A DNA stretch of 64,000 nt from Ga0077527 sp964533495. Its GTDB lineage: Bacteria; Pseudomonadota; Gammaproteobacteria; Burkholderiales; SG8-41. The position numbers and the translations under genes were made by a program. Numbering within the stretch: the first letter of the stretch is position 1; every line of letters begins with the position of its first letter. Positions 44,279 to 53,289 of the stretch are shown one piece after another. Under the pieces are notes generated by a model. That model was given only the letters and a program-made list of their open reading frames with translations, had not been told where the DNA came from and searched no databases. The DNA lies in NCBI GenBank assembly GCA_964533495.1, contig CAZHJU010000001.1, positions 1 to 64,000 on the forward strand, read 5' to 3'.

Positions 44279-45262
44279 ATGAAAGCACCGCTCAAAGCCG
44301 CCGCTTTTGCAATCACGACCCTGTTCGCGACGGGCCTCGCGCCGCAGCTGCGCGCGCAGTCCACGTCCTACCCGAACAAGCCGATACGGATCGTGATCCC
44401 GTTCGCCGCCGGCGGCTTCTCCGACATCGTCGGCCGCCTCGTCGGGCAGAAGCTCTCCGAAAGCCTGGGCCAACCCGTCGTTGCCGACAACCGCGCGGGC
44501 GCGGGCGGCGTCATCGGCACCGACATCGTCGCCAAGTCGGCCCCCGACGGCTACACGCTGCTGCTCAGCAGCTTCAACCACGTGGTCAATCCGAGCCTGC
44601 TGAACCCGCCCTACGATTCAATCAAGGACTTTTCGGCCCTCAGCCTGATCGCCGACGGCCCGCCGCTGGTCATGCTGGTGACGCCCTCGCTGCCGGCCAA
44701 GACCGTGCGGCAGGTCATCGATCTCGCGAAAGCGCGCCCCGGCACGCTCAATTACGGCAGCGCCGGCATCAGCACCTCGGGACACCTGATCGGGGAACTG
44801 TTCAAGCAGGAGGCCGGCATCGACATCGTGCACGTGCCCTATCGCGGCAGCGCCCTGTCCATTCCCGCGGCCATCAGCGGCGAGGTCGGGATGGTCTGGC
44901 CCTACATGCCCGCCGCCATGCCCCATGTCAAAACAGGCAAGCTCCGTCCCATGGCCGTCACCGGCGCAAAACGTTCCGCGGTGATGCCCGAATTGCCGAC
45001 GATGGCGGAATCCGGCGTGTCCGGCGTCGTGGTCAGCGGCTTCGCGGGCTTCCTCGGACCCGCGGGCATGCCGCCCGCGCTGGTCAAGCGGCTCCATGGC
45101 GAGGTCGTGAAGATGTCGAAGGACCCGGATTTCGTCAAACGTTACCAGTCCTACGACATGACGCCCCTGGCCAGCACGCCGCAGGAACTCGAAACCTACA
45201 CCCGCAACGAAATCGCGAAATGGGCGCGCGTCATCAAGGCCGCCGGCATCAAGGTGCAGTGA
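44279..45262 (+). CDS. Bug/TctC-type periplasmic solute receptor, tandem copy 1
   Basis: 327-residue receptor with a signal peptide ending near LRAQS, then YPNKPIRIVIPFAAGGFSD. SAPDGYTLLLSSFNHVVNPS, HVPYRGSALSI and GVVVSGFAGFLGPAGM are present. It is very similar to the next gene, from which 95 bp separate it, indicating a recent tandem duplication. It follows the M20 hydrolase by 45 bp and is probably in the same operon. ACCGGAGATTTCC is the ribosome site. Confidence 0.9.
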   Translation: MKAPLKAAAFAITTLFATGLAPQLRAQSTSYPNKPIRIVIPFAAGGFSDIVGRLVGQKLSESLGQPVVADNRAGAGGVIGTDIVAKSAPDGYTLLLSSFNHVVNPSLLNPPYDSIKDFSALSLIADGPPLVMLVTPSLPAKTVRQVIDLAKARPGTLNYGSAGISTSGHLIGELFKQEAGIDIVHVPYRGSALSIPAAISGEVGMVWPYMPAAMPHVKTGKLRPMAVTGAKRSAVMPELPTMAESGVSGVVVSGFAGFLGPAGMPPALVKRLHGEVVKMSKDPDFVKRYQSYDMTPLASTPQELETYTRNEIAKWARVIKAAGIKVQ

Positions 45263-45357
45263 CCTTTCCCGCCTTTGTCATCGAAAAACCCGCAGCAACC
45301 GGAACCGGAGGAGTGCTCAGCAACATCGAACGAACCTGACCCAGAAGGAAGGCCCGC

Positions 45358-46332
45358 ATGAAAGCACCTCCCAAAGCCGCTTTTGCAATCACTGCCCTGC
45401 TCGCCGCCGGACTTGCACAGCACGCGCAGGCCCAGAGCTACCCGAACAAGCCTATCCGGATACTGATCCCCTTCGTCGCCGGCGGCTTCTCCGACATCGT
45501 CGGCCGCATCGTCGCGCAGAAACTCTCCGAAAGCCTCGGCCAGCCGGTGGTCAGCGACAACCGCCCCGGCGCAAGCGGCATCATCGGCACCGACATCGTC
45601 GTCAAGTCGGCTCCCGACGGCTACACGCTGCTGCTCAGCAGCTTCAATCATGTGGTCAACCCGAGCCTGATGAACCCGCCCTACGATCCGATCAGGGATT
45701 TTTCGGCCATCAGCCTGATCGCCGACGGCCCGCCGCTGGTGATGATGGTCAGCCCCTCGTCGCCGTTCAAGACCGTCCAGCAGCTGATCAGCCTCGCGAA
45801 GGCCAGCCCCGGCAAGCTCAACTACGGCAGCACCGGCGTCGGCACCTCGGGGCACCTGATCGGGGAACTGTTCAAGCAGGAAGTCGGCATCGACATCGTG
45901 CACGTGCCCTATCGCGGCAGCAGCCTGTCGATCCCGGCGGTGATCAGCGGCGAGGTCGCGATGATCTCGACCTACATGCCCACCGCGCTGCCCCATGCCA
46001 AGGCCGGCAGGCTGCGCGCCATCGCCGTCACCGGCGCCAAGCGCTCCGCGGTCATGCCCGACATGCCGACAATGGCGGAAGCCGGCGTGAACGGCGTCGT
46101 GGTCAGCGGCTTCGCGGGTTTTCTCGGACCCGCGGGCATGTCGCCGGCGCTGGTCAAGCGGCTGCACGGCGAGATCGTGAAAATGAGCAAGAACCCGGAT
46201 TTCGTGAAACGCTACGAGTCCTTCGACATGACGCCTCTGGCGAGCACGCCGCAGGAGTTGGTGACCTACACCCGCGATGAAATCGCGAAATGGACCAAGG
46301 TCATCAAGACGGCGGGAATTGCGATGAAGTGA
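45358..46332 (+). CDS. Bug/TctC-type periplasmic solute receptor, tandem copy 2
   Basis: 324-residue paralogue of the preceding receptor. It aligns without gaps after the signal peptide (MKAPPKAAFAITALLAAGLA), with the same SFNHVVNPSLMNPPYDP and GVVVSGFAGFLGPAGM segments. Differences cluster in VSPSSPFKTVQQLISLAKAS and around MISTYMP, close to where ligands bind in this family, so the two may differ in specificity. AGAAGGAAGG precedes the start. Confidence 0.9.
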   Translation: MKAPPKAAFAITALLAAGLAQHAQAQSYPNKPIRILIPFVAGGFSDIVGRIVAQKLSESLGQPVVSDNRPGASGIIGTDIVVKSAPDGYTLLLSSFNHVVNPSLMNPPYDPIRDFSAISLIADGPPLVMMVSPSSPFKTVQQLISLAKASPGKLNYGSTGVGTSGHLIGELFKQEVGIDIVHVPYRGSSLSIPAVISGEVAMISTYMPTALPHAKAGRLRAIAVTGAKRSAVMPDMPTMAEAGVNGVVVSGFAGFLGPAGMSPALVKRLHGEIVKMSKNPDFVKRYESFDMTPLASTPQELVTYTRDEIAKWTKVIKTAGIAMK

Positions 46333-46538
46333 GCCGGCATCGGCGGCAGGCCGCGCGTCTCACCGACATGGCCGCAGACGGTGCGTGAACTACGACGGGG
46401 GACATTGCTGCCGCCCGAAGGCTGAAACGCGGGGCATACGACTTGACGCCTGCGGATATCGGACATAGGCTGGCCGCCGTGACTGTCGCAGGCATTATCA
46501 CTACCACTACAACCCGCAGTCCCCTGAGGAACCACGCC

Positions 46539-47552
46539 ATGCCCGTACACCCGGCCGCCGCACGCCTTTCCGCTTCCCGTGAATTCGCGCTGAAAACCGG
46601 AGCCTCCCTGCTGCTCGCCGGCAGCCTGCTGTTCGCCACCACCGCCGCACTGGCGCAAAACTGGCCGGCGAAACCGGTGCGCATGATCGTGCCCTTCGCC
46701 GCCGGCGGAGGCACCGATATCCAGGCACGGCTGTTCTCGGCCAAGCTGCAGCCGCTGCTCGGCCAGCAGGTGCTCGTCGACAACCGCACGGGAGCCGGCG
46801 GCAACATCGGCGCGGAGCTGGTGGCCAAGTCACCGCCCGACGGCTACACGGTGCTGTTCCAGTCGACGTCGCTCGCCGTGAATGCGAGCCTGTACCGCAA
46901 GCTCAACTACAGCGCGCTGCGCGATCTCTCGCCGGTAATGCTGGTGTCCTCGACGCCGCTGATCCTGGTAGTGCACCCCTCGGTGCCGGCGAAGAACGTG
47001 AAGGAGCTCATCGCGCTGGCCAAGGCGAGACCCGATGTGTTCAACTTCGGATCGAACAGCACCGGAACAACCAGCCACCTCGCTTCGGAGCTGCTGAAGA
47101 CGATGACCGGCACCAAAATGACGCACGTGCCGTACAAAGGCGCGGGTCAGGCGGTGATCGCGCTCGCCAGCGGCGAGATCGACATGCTGATCACGACCAT
47201 TGCCGCAGCGCTGCCGCACATGGAATCCGGACGCATGCGCGCGCTGGCGGTGACCACGCTCAAACGCACGCCTTCGTTGCCGAACCTGCCCACCGTGGAC
47301 GAAACGCTGAAGGGTTTCGAGAGCGACAACTGGTACGGCCTGTTCTTCCCGGCGAAAACGCCGGAAGCCATCGTGTCGCGCTTCCACGCGGAGATGAGCA
47401 AGGTGCTCACCGATCCCGAGGTGAAGAAACTGATGGAGAACCAGGGCGCGACGCCGCTGGCGACCTCGCCCGCGGAAATGGCAGCCTATCTCAAGCGCGA
47501 GATCGAGAAATACGCCAAGGTGATCCAGGCTTCGGGGGCCCGCGCCGACTGA
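46539..47552 (+). CDS. Bug/TctC-type periplasmic solute receptor
   Basis: 337-residue receptor, third in a row, but clearly more distant from the tandem pair (VPFAAGGGTDIQARLF, FQSTSLAVNASLYRKLNY, HVPYKGAGQAVIALASG). The signal peptide covers residues 1-40, ending at AALAQ. The start at 46539 has GAGGA upstream. A 206-bp spacer separates it from the previous gene, so it may have its own promoter. Ligand unknown. Confidence 0.9.
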   Translation: MPVHPAAARLSASREFALKTGASLLLAGSLLFATTAALAQNWPAKPVRMIVPFAAGGGTDIQARLFSAKLQPLLGQQVLVDNRTGAGGNIGAELVAKSPPDGYTVLFQSTSLAVNASLYRKLNYSALRDLSPVMLVSSTPLILVVHPSVPAKNVKELIALAKARPDVFNFGSNSTGTTSHLASELLKTMTGTKMTHVPYKGAGQAVIALASGEIDMLITTIAAALPHMESGRMRALAVTTLKRTPSLPNLPTVDETLKGFESDNWYGLFFPAKTPEAIVSRFHAEMSKVLTDPEVKKLMENQGATPLATSPAEMAAYLKREIEKYAKVIQASGARAD

Positions 47553-47639
47553 GTGCAATGCCGCTGCCGATGGCGGAAGGTTGAGGGGCGGCGAGCCCGC
47601 CACTGCGCGGCCCCTCCGCTTCGTTTCAAATGTGCTCTT

Positions 47640-47680
47640 GCCCTCCTTCCCCCGCAAGAATGCGGGGAAAAGGGTAAGTG
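47640..47680. repeat. Dispersed hairpin repeat (CCTTCCCCCGC type)
   Basis: CCTTCCCCCGC and GCGGGGAAAAGGG form an imperfect hairpin between convergent genes, related to those at 118-165 and 3090-3130. It may also serve as a terminator for both sides. Confidence 0.5.
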
Positions 47681-47702
47681 CAAAAATCGCCCTGCGCGTT
47701 TC

Positions 47703-48656
47703 TCAGTAACCGAGTTCGCGGTCGACACCGGTCGCGAAGGGCCTGCCCTCGAGGTCGCAACGCGCGTTTTCCGCGAAGATCGCGGCCACCGCCGCGGCAC
47801 GGCCGGCGTAGCCGCCGCCGATGTGCGGCAGCACGAGGATGTTTTCGGTGTTCCAGAAAGGATGCGAAGCCGGCAGCGGCTCTTCGCGGAAGACGTCGAG
47901 CACCGCGCCGGCGATGGTCTTCGCCTTCACCGCGGCGATCAGATCAGTGTCGACGATCTGGCTGCCGCGGGCGAAGTTGACCAGCCAGGCGGTCGGCTTC
48001 ATCATCCGCAGGCGCCCGGCGTTGATGAAATCGTCGGTCTCGGCGGTGGCCGGCATCAGCATCACGACGAAATCCGATTGGCGCAGCACGGCCTCCGCCT
48101 CGTCGCTGCCGTACACCTCTTCCACGCCCTCGACCGGTTCCGGCGCGCGCTTCGTGCCGATCACGCGCATCTCCAGCGCGGCAGCCTTCCGTGCCAATTC
48201 CTGCCCGATCGCGCCAAGGCCGAGGATGCCGAGCGTCTGCCCCGCGAGCAGCGACGACTGGCGCTTGTGCCAGCGGCTTTGCTTCTGGTCGAGCGCGATC
48301 GCCATGTACGGCTTGGTCAGGTGGAACAGCGCACCGAGAATGTTTTCCGACATCGAATGGCGGTGCGAGCCGCGCGCGTTGCACAACACCACATCTCCGC
48401 GCAGGCCGGGCGCCGCCAGCCAGGATTCGACGCCCGCGGTCACGGTCTGCACCCAGCGCAGCTTCGGCAGACGGCCAAGCAGCCCGCCGTGCTTGCGCCC
48501 GACGAGGACTTCAACGCGCAGCAGCAGGTCCGCGGGCGGCGCGTCACTGCTTTTCACATGATGCAATTCGAGACGGTCGGTAAGGCCGGCTTCGGCAAGG
48601 GCTTTTTCATATTCGGGGAAGTCATCGAGCCACAGCAGACAGACGGGTTTGTTCAT
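47703..48656 (-). CDS. D-2-hydroxyacid dehydrogenase
   Basis: 317-residue NAD(P)-dependent dehydrogenase that reduces 2-oxo acids such as glyoxylate or hydroxypyruvate. The nucleotide-binding motif GILGLGAIGQELA is near residue 145. The catalytic Arg (NFARGSQIVD), Glu (FREEPLP) and His (LPHIGGGY) are all present. The start at 48656 (MNKPVCLLWLDDF) faces the divergent methyltransferase. Product specificity is not readable. Confidence 0.88.
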   Translation of the reverse strand: MNKPVCLLWLDDFPEYEKALAEAGLTDRLELHHVKSSDAPPADLLLRVEVLVGRKHGGLLGRLPKLRWVQTVTAGVESWLAAPGLRGDVVLCNARGSHRHSMSENILGALFHLTKPYMAIALDQKQSRWHKRQSSLLAGQTLGILGLGAIGQELARKAAALEMRVIGTKRAPEPVEGVEEVYGSDEAEAVLRQSDFVVMLMPATAETDDFINAGRLRMMKPTAWLVNFARGSQIVDTDLIAAVKAKTIAGAVLDVFREEPLPASHPFWNTENILVLPHIGGGYAGRAAAVAAIFAENARCDLEGRPFATGVDRELGY

Positions 48657-48802
48657 TGCGGAATATCCATGGGTTGGAAAGTGTGCCGATTCTCTCCCGC
48701 TTTGCTTTCCGTGAACAGCACCCCGGCCCCGGCGCGGGTTCCGTCCCTCCGCGGCCAGCCGCGATCTGCGAGAATCGCGCACCATCACCAGCCCCCATCA
48801 CG

Positions 48803-49621
48803 ATGCCCGGACCCCTGTTGATCGCCGAGAACCACGACGCGCTGCGCGCCGCCGCGCGCGACGGCGCAGGCACGCTCGAGTGTTCGCTCGATCTCGGCCG
48901 TTCGCGGGCCACGGTCGCCGTGCACGCCGCCGGCTGGTCCTGGCAGGGCATCGACTATCCCTTCATCGAAGACTGCCGCGAACGCACGATCTACCACTGG
49001 ACCGGCGCGGCCTGGGAACCGGCGCAGCGTTTTTCGGGATCGCTGATCAAGCTGGTGCCCACCGAATGGGGCGCGCCGACCTTCGAGATCGACGGCATCA
49101 AGATGCTGCCGACGGCACGGGTCTCGCCTTATGACGACGCCGAACGCAAGGTGGGCCTGATCGCGCCGCGCGGCAAAACAATCCTCGACTGCTGCGGCGG
49201 GCTCGGATATTTCGCGGCCTGCTGCCTCGCCGGCGGCGCGCGGCAGGTACGATCCTTCGAGAAGAATCCCGACGTGCTCTGGCTGCGCGGCCTCAATCCC
49301 TGGTCGCCGCGGGACGATCCGCGGCTCATGCTGACGCAGGGCGATATCGCGAAAGAGATCGAGTCGCTGCCCGCCGCCTCATTCGAAGCCGTGCTGCACG
49401 ACCCGCCGCGTTTCGGCATCGCCGGCGAGCTGTATTCGCAGGTCTTCTACGACCAGCTGGCACAAGTGTTGAAGCGCCGCGGCCGGCTGTTCCATTACAC
49501 CGGCACGCCGAACAAACTCAGCTCCGGACGCGATGTGCCGGCGGAGGTGGCGAAACGGCTGCAACGCGCGGGCTTTGACGTGAAGGCGGACGGCGACGGA
49601 CTGCTGGCGGTGCGGCGCTGA
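48803..49621 (+). CDS. SAM-dependent methyltransferase with DPPR motif
   Basis: 272-residue methyltransferase. Motif I is ILDCCGGLGYFAACCL (about residue 130), with an acidic residue in RSFEKNPDVLW and motif IV HDPPRFGIAG. It resembles archaeal-type predicted methyltransferases of the COG2521 group; an RNA, protein or small-molecule substrate is possible. An N-terminal domain of about 110 residues precedes the Rossmann fold. It ends next to a decayed signalling gene on the other strand. Confidence 0.78.
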   Translation: MPGPLLIAENHDALRAAARDGAGTLECSLDLGRSRATVAVHAAGWSWQGIDYPFIEDCRERTIYHWTGAAWEPAQRFSGSLIKLVPTEWGAPTFEIDGIKMLPTARVSPYDDAERKVGLIAPRGKTILDCCGGLGYFAACCLAGGARQVRSFEKNPDVLWLRGLNPWSPRDDPRLMLTQGDIAKEIESLPAASFEAVLHDPPRFGIAGELYSQVFYDQLAQVLKRRGRLFHYTGTPNKLSSGRDVPAEVAKRLQRAGFDVKADGDGLLAVRR

Positions 49622-49634
49622 TCGCAGCCGCGGC

Positions 49635-50467
49635 TCAGGCCTCGACGGATACCCGGTTGCGCCCGCCCGGGCGCGGCACCGGGCAGGATGATGGCGAATT
49701 CCTCGCCGCCGAGACGGCCCGGCGTGTCCACGCGGGCGGTTTCCTGCTCGAGCTGCGCGATGAAGTGGCTGGCGGCTGGGCAGGCCGGTCAGCATGTCGG
49801 TGGCGGCCATCTCGCGCAGTTCGGCCTCGAGGCGCTTCTGCCCGGTGATGTCGCGGAAGACGACGACCACCTTCGACATCCGGCCGTCGGCGTCGCGGAT
49901 CGCTCGGCCGTCGGACTCCATGAAACGGATGCTGCCGTCCTTCAGCACGAAGCGGAACTCGGCGCACTCGCCGATGCCGGTCTCGACGGTCCTGCGGAAG
50001 ATGACCCGGATGCGCTCGCGGTCCCCGGGGTGGATCTCGGCGAAGGAGTTGCTGCCTTCGCAGATGTCGCGCTCGCGGAACAGCGCGCGGCTTTCATGGA
50101 GCCTGTTCTCGGTGTCACGCTGGCGGCGGCGCAGTCCAGCATCGCGCAGCTCGCGCTCGATCCCCGGGCCGAGCCGGATCAGGCCGACGGCAAGATTGAG
50201 GTCGGCCTGCGCGGAAACGATGATGAAGGGCACGCCGGTGCACAGTTTCTTCGCGATAGCCAGTGCCGCGGCGGCGGGACAGCCGGCAATGGGCGCGCAG
50301 CAAAGGATGACATTGCAATCCGCGCCGGCCAGCGCGGCGCGCATCGTCTCGGGCGTACCCACAGCGGTGGCCGCAACGACAAGACCCTGGCTGCGCAAAG
50401 CCTGCAGCAGGCCCCCGGTGTCGGCCGGCGACGTTTCGACGATCAGCAAACGCAGCTCTGGTTTCAT
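49635..50467 (-). pseudogene. Decayed response regulator-PAS-GGDEF gene
   Basis: Remains of a diguanylate-cyclase-type protein. The start at 50467 gives a receiver-like domain (MKPELRLLIVETSPADTGG) in which the phospho-acceptor position reads VILCCAPIAG. A PAS region follows that has lost its first half (ALFRERDICEGSN, then EIHPGDRERI). GGDEF opens with ATDMLTGLP near residue 222, and then the frame shifts at about 49775. In another frame FIAQLEQE continues almost directly to GRLGGEEFAIILPGA, so the segment between them in a normal GGDEF domain is deleted. The end is also cut. Several in-frame losses plus a frameshift mean it is not functional. Confidence 0.8.
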
Positions 50468-50619
50468 GGCCCTCCCCAAAGGCCCGACCATGTGCGAGCG
50501 CGCCACCCCAGTCTGAATTGCGGGAAAAGGCCGTCGGCGAAAAACCTTGAAGATTTTTATATGTTTCCCGCGATCTTCGTCAGCTCGGCCGCGGGAAACC
50601 GCCCGACCGGACCGGAAGC

Positions 50620-51357
50620 TCAGCCGCCGCGCCGCGCATTTTTCGAAGGCCAGGGCCAGCGTCCCCCCAATGAGACCGTCACCGAACGACAGGCATTGAC
50701 CAACAGCAGGGACAGCTGCCGGATGTTTGCCGCAGTAAAGCGCTCCCTGGGACCTGACAGCGAAACCGCGCCGTAAAACTCGTTTTCGGGGCCGAATACC
50801 GGTGCAGCCACGGCGGCGCAGGCAGGGTCACGCTCGCCGAAGGAAACGCTGACGACACCGGCATCCTGCCAGGAATCCGCCGTATCCCGCTTTTCGAATG
50901 CGCGGATAACAGTGCCTGCCGCACCGCGGTCGATGGGCAGCAGATCACCGGCGTGCACGCTGTCGAGCGTCGAGTGCCGGGAGTCCACACGAAACAGGCA
51001 AAGCCGCTGCCGGCGGTCATGCCGCACATGAAACGAAGGACTTTCCGCACCCTGTGCAACCAGCTGCTCCAGCACCGGCAGCACCTGCCCCCTCAGGTGA
51101 TAGGTGGCCTCGAAGGAGCGACCCAGACGGCACGCAAGCGGCCCCAGCGCATATTTGCCGTCGGCGCGTGAAACGACCAGGGCAAAGCGTTCCAGCGAGA
51201 CGATGAGCCGCAGCAGCGTGCTTTTGTAGAAGCCCGTCTGTCGCGAAAGCTCGGCCAGCGACAGAGGTCCGCCGGCCGCCTCGATTGCGGTAACTATGGT
51301 CAGGGCGCGCTCGACTGCCGCCACACCCTGTGCATTCGAAGATGTTCTGGTTGCCAA
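50620..51357 (-). CDS. IclR-family transcriptional regulator
   Basis: 245-residue regulator. The N-terminal helix-turn-helix region is VERALTIVTAIEAAGGPLSLAELS with FYKSTLLRLIVSLE. The C-terminal ligand domain (about residues 85-235) ends in GPRERFTAANIRQLSLLLVNA. The start is a TTG at 51357 with GGAAA upstream; no in-frame ATG is better. It is next to a minus-strand run of oxidoreductase genes and is the likely local regulator. A palindrome at 57271-57289 is a candidate target. Confidence 0.88.
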   Translation of the reverse strand: MATRTSSNAQGVAAVERALTIVTAIEAAGGPLSLAELSRQTGFYKSTLLRLIVSLERFALVVSRADGKYALGPLACRLGRSFEATYHLRGQVLPVLEQLVAQGAESPSFHVRHDRRQRLCLFRVDSRHSTLDSVHAGDLLPIDRGAAGTVIRAFEKRDTADSWQDAGVVSVSFGERDPACAAVAAPVFGPENEFYGAVSLSGPRERFTAANIRQLSLLLVNACRSVTVSLGGRWPWPSKNARRGG

Positions 51358-51394
51358 ATCGTTTCCATGTCCGCGGCTTCCCGGTGCCGCTCAG

Positions 51395-52261
51395 TCACCT
51401 GATGACCCTGCTGATCACCGGATGATACTGGCCGCCGAAACCCGCGGCGATGGCCCGTTCAAACGTCCGGTCGACCAAGCTGGCCGAATCCGCGTCAAGC
51501 CCGGCCGCAGCCGCAAGCTCGAGCGCATAACGGAGATCCTTGCGCGCGTATTCCACGGAAAAGGCGCGCTCCGGGAATATACCGGGAATCATCGATTTCA
51601 GACCATGGTTGCGCAATGCAAAACTGTCCCCGGATCCCTTGGCCATCGTCTCGAACAGCAGCCCGCCGTCCAAGCCGACCGAACGGCCGATGGCCAGCGC
51701 TTCGGACAGGGCCATGACGGTCTGGAACAGCACCATGTTGTTCAGTATCTTGACGGCCTGCCCCGCGCCCGCGGCCCCGCAATGGGTGACATCGGTGGCA
51801 AAACACCGGAATAGGGGCAGCACCCGGTTGAAAACCGCCTGATCCCCTCCGACCATGATCGACAATGTGCCGGCAATGGCCGCCTCGCGGGTGCGCGCCA
51901 CTGGAGCATCAAGATATGCCGCACCGCGTTGCGCGAAACCGGCTTCCAGCTTCCGCGTCAACGGCACCGGCGAGGTGCTGAGATCGACGTAAACCCGCCC
52001 CTCGCGCGCCTCAGCCAGCGCTTCAACAGCGACCGCCTCCAGCGCTTCGGCGGAAGGCAGTGACACGAACACGATATCGGCCTTTGCAATGACCGACGCG
52101 ACACCGGGGGCGGCTTCCACGCCATCGGCGACCAGCCTCATCAAGGGCGTCTGATTGAGATCGAAGGCGATGACCGGCCGGCCGCTTTTCAAGGCCAGAT
52201 TCCGGCACATCGGTTCGCCCATGACGCCCAGCCCAATGAATCCGATCGTTTCACTGCTCAC
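51395..52261 (-). CDS. NAD(P)-dependent 3-hydroxyisobutyrate-type dehydrogenase
   Basis: 288-residue beta-hydroxyacid dehydrogenase. The Rossmann motif GFIGLGVMGEPMCRNL opens the protein, VYVDLSTSPV follows, and the catalytic lysine is in GQAVKILNNM (near residue 171). It oxidises 3-hydroxy acids or reduces tartronate-like semialdehydes. The start is a GTG at 52261 with GGGGGGAAAG upstream. It lies between the IclR gene and an SMP-30 gene on the same strand, consistent with a sugar-acid or hydroxyacid pathway. Confidence 0.88.
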   Translation of the reverse strand: MSSETIGFIGLGVMGEPMCRNLALKSGRPVIAFDLNQTPLMRLVADGVEAAPGVASVIAKADIVFVSLPSAEALEAVAVEALAEAREGRVYVDLSTSPVPLTRKLEAGFAQRGAAYLDAPVARTREAAIAGTLSIMVGGDQAVFNRVLPLFRCFATDVTHCGAAGAGQAVKILNNMVLFQTVMALSEALAIGRSVGLDGGLLFETMAKGSGDSFALRNHGLKSMIPGIFPERAFSVEYARKDLRYALELAAAAGLDADSASLVDRTFERAIAAGFGGQYHPVISRVIR

Positions 52262-52311
52262 GAGATCTTTCCCCCCGGATGTTCCTGCGTGGTTTGTGGT
52301 GTTGCGATTCC

Positions 52312-53289
52312 TTACCGGTGCACCATCGGTGCGCCGGCCACCGCCGTCCTGAAGCTGATCAGCCGGTCGTCAAGCAGCGAACCCAGGTACGCCGTTCTGA
52401 GATCGGCGCCGCCGAAGGCGATGCTGGCGATGTTTTTCAGCTCCCTGCTTTTCATGGTGTAGAAGTGCTCGCGACCCATCCGTCCTTCGGCGAGCGCGGT
52501 TTCCACGGTGTCGATGTGCGAGGCATCGCTGTCTTCAAGCAGGAGGCTGGTTTTCCCCGATGGCGTCACGCGGTACAGGCGGTTGCTGACGATGCTGGTC
52601 ACCCAGAGGCAGCATTCCGCATCCAGCGCGAACCCGTCCGGGAACGCACCGCGGCCGAATTCGGCGACAACGGCACGCCCCAACAACAGACCGCCCGGTG
52701 AAACCCCGAAGCGCGCGACCCGCCGGCCGAAGGTCTCACTGACGTACAGCGTGTTTCCCTCCGCGTTGATGCGAAGTTCGTTGGCAAAGGCCAGTCCGTC
52801 AGCGACGATACGTGCGCCCTTTTCGTCAACCAGAGCGACAAATCCGTCGGCGACGCTGCTGCGATAGGACAAAAACCGCGGCAGCAGCTTCGTGCTGACA
52901 GTGATCCAGATCCGCCCGGCCGCATCGCGCAGCACGAAATTCGCGGCTGACAGCGCGACGCCATCGACTTCGAGCAGAAACGGCGTCAGGCTGCCGTCAC
53001 GGGCAAGCCGCCAGACGCCACCGCCCTCGCCGATATTGGCAATCAGGAAATCGCCGTTTTCAAGCAGACAGAATCCGTTGGGTACGAATTCGTGTCCAAG
53101 CACTTGCGCATGCGCGCCAATGACGCTTTGCGAACCGTCCGGCGATATCCGGGTGATGCCCGCGCCGCGGCACGATGCAAAAAGTTCGCCGCTGCCGCAG
53201 GCAATGACGCATTCGGGCCGGGCGAATCCTCTGCCCAGAGTACGGAATGAACCCGGCTCGATCGGCCACGCGGCGTCAAGCTGGATCAT
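52312..53289 (-). CDS. SMP-30/gluconolactonase family protein
   Basis: 325-residue six-bladed beta-propeller of the SMP-30 lactonase family. Segments such as VPNGFCLLENGDFLIAN, GLAFANELRINAEGNTLYVSE and FPDGFALDAECCLWVTS hold the metal-binding Asn and Asp residues. It is probably a lactone hydrolase in the cytoplasm. Its start overlaps the end of the aldehyde dehydrogenase gene by 4 bp (53286-53289), so the two are coupled. Confidence 0.85.
   Translation of the reverse strand: MIQLDAAWPIEPGSFRTLGRGFARPECVIACGSGELFASCRGAGITRISPDGSQSVIGAHAQVLGHEFVPNGFCLLENGDFLIANIGEGGGVWRLARDGSLTPFLLEVDGVALSAANFVLRDAAGRIWITVSTKLLPRFLSYRSSVADGFVALVDEKGARIVADGLAFANELRINAEGNTLYVSETFGRRVARFGVSPGGLLLGRAVVAEFGRGAFPDGFALDAECCLWVTSIVSNRLYRVTPSGKTSLLLEDSDASHIDTVETALAEGRMGREHFYTMKSRELKNIASIAFGGADLRTAYLGSLLDDRLISFRTAVAGAPMVHR

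Noticed and set aside
42326..44581. 751-codon minus-strand frame opposite the M20 gene
   Set aside because: It runs antiparallel to the clear M20 and Bug receptor genes and has shadow-like composition.
51343..51349. TGTTCTG half-site near the IclR start as a second operator
   Set aside because: It lacks the second arm and lies within the coding region, so it is probably chance.
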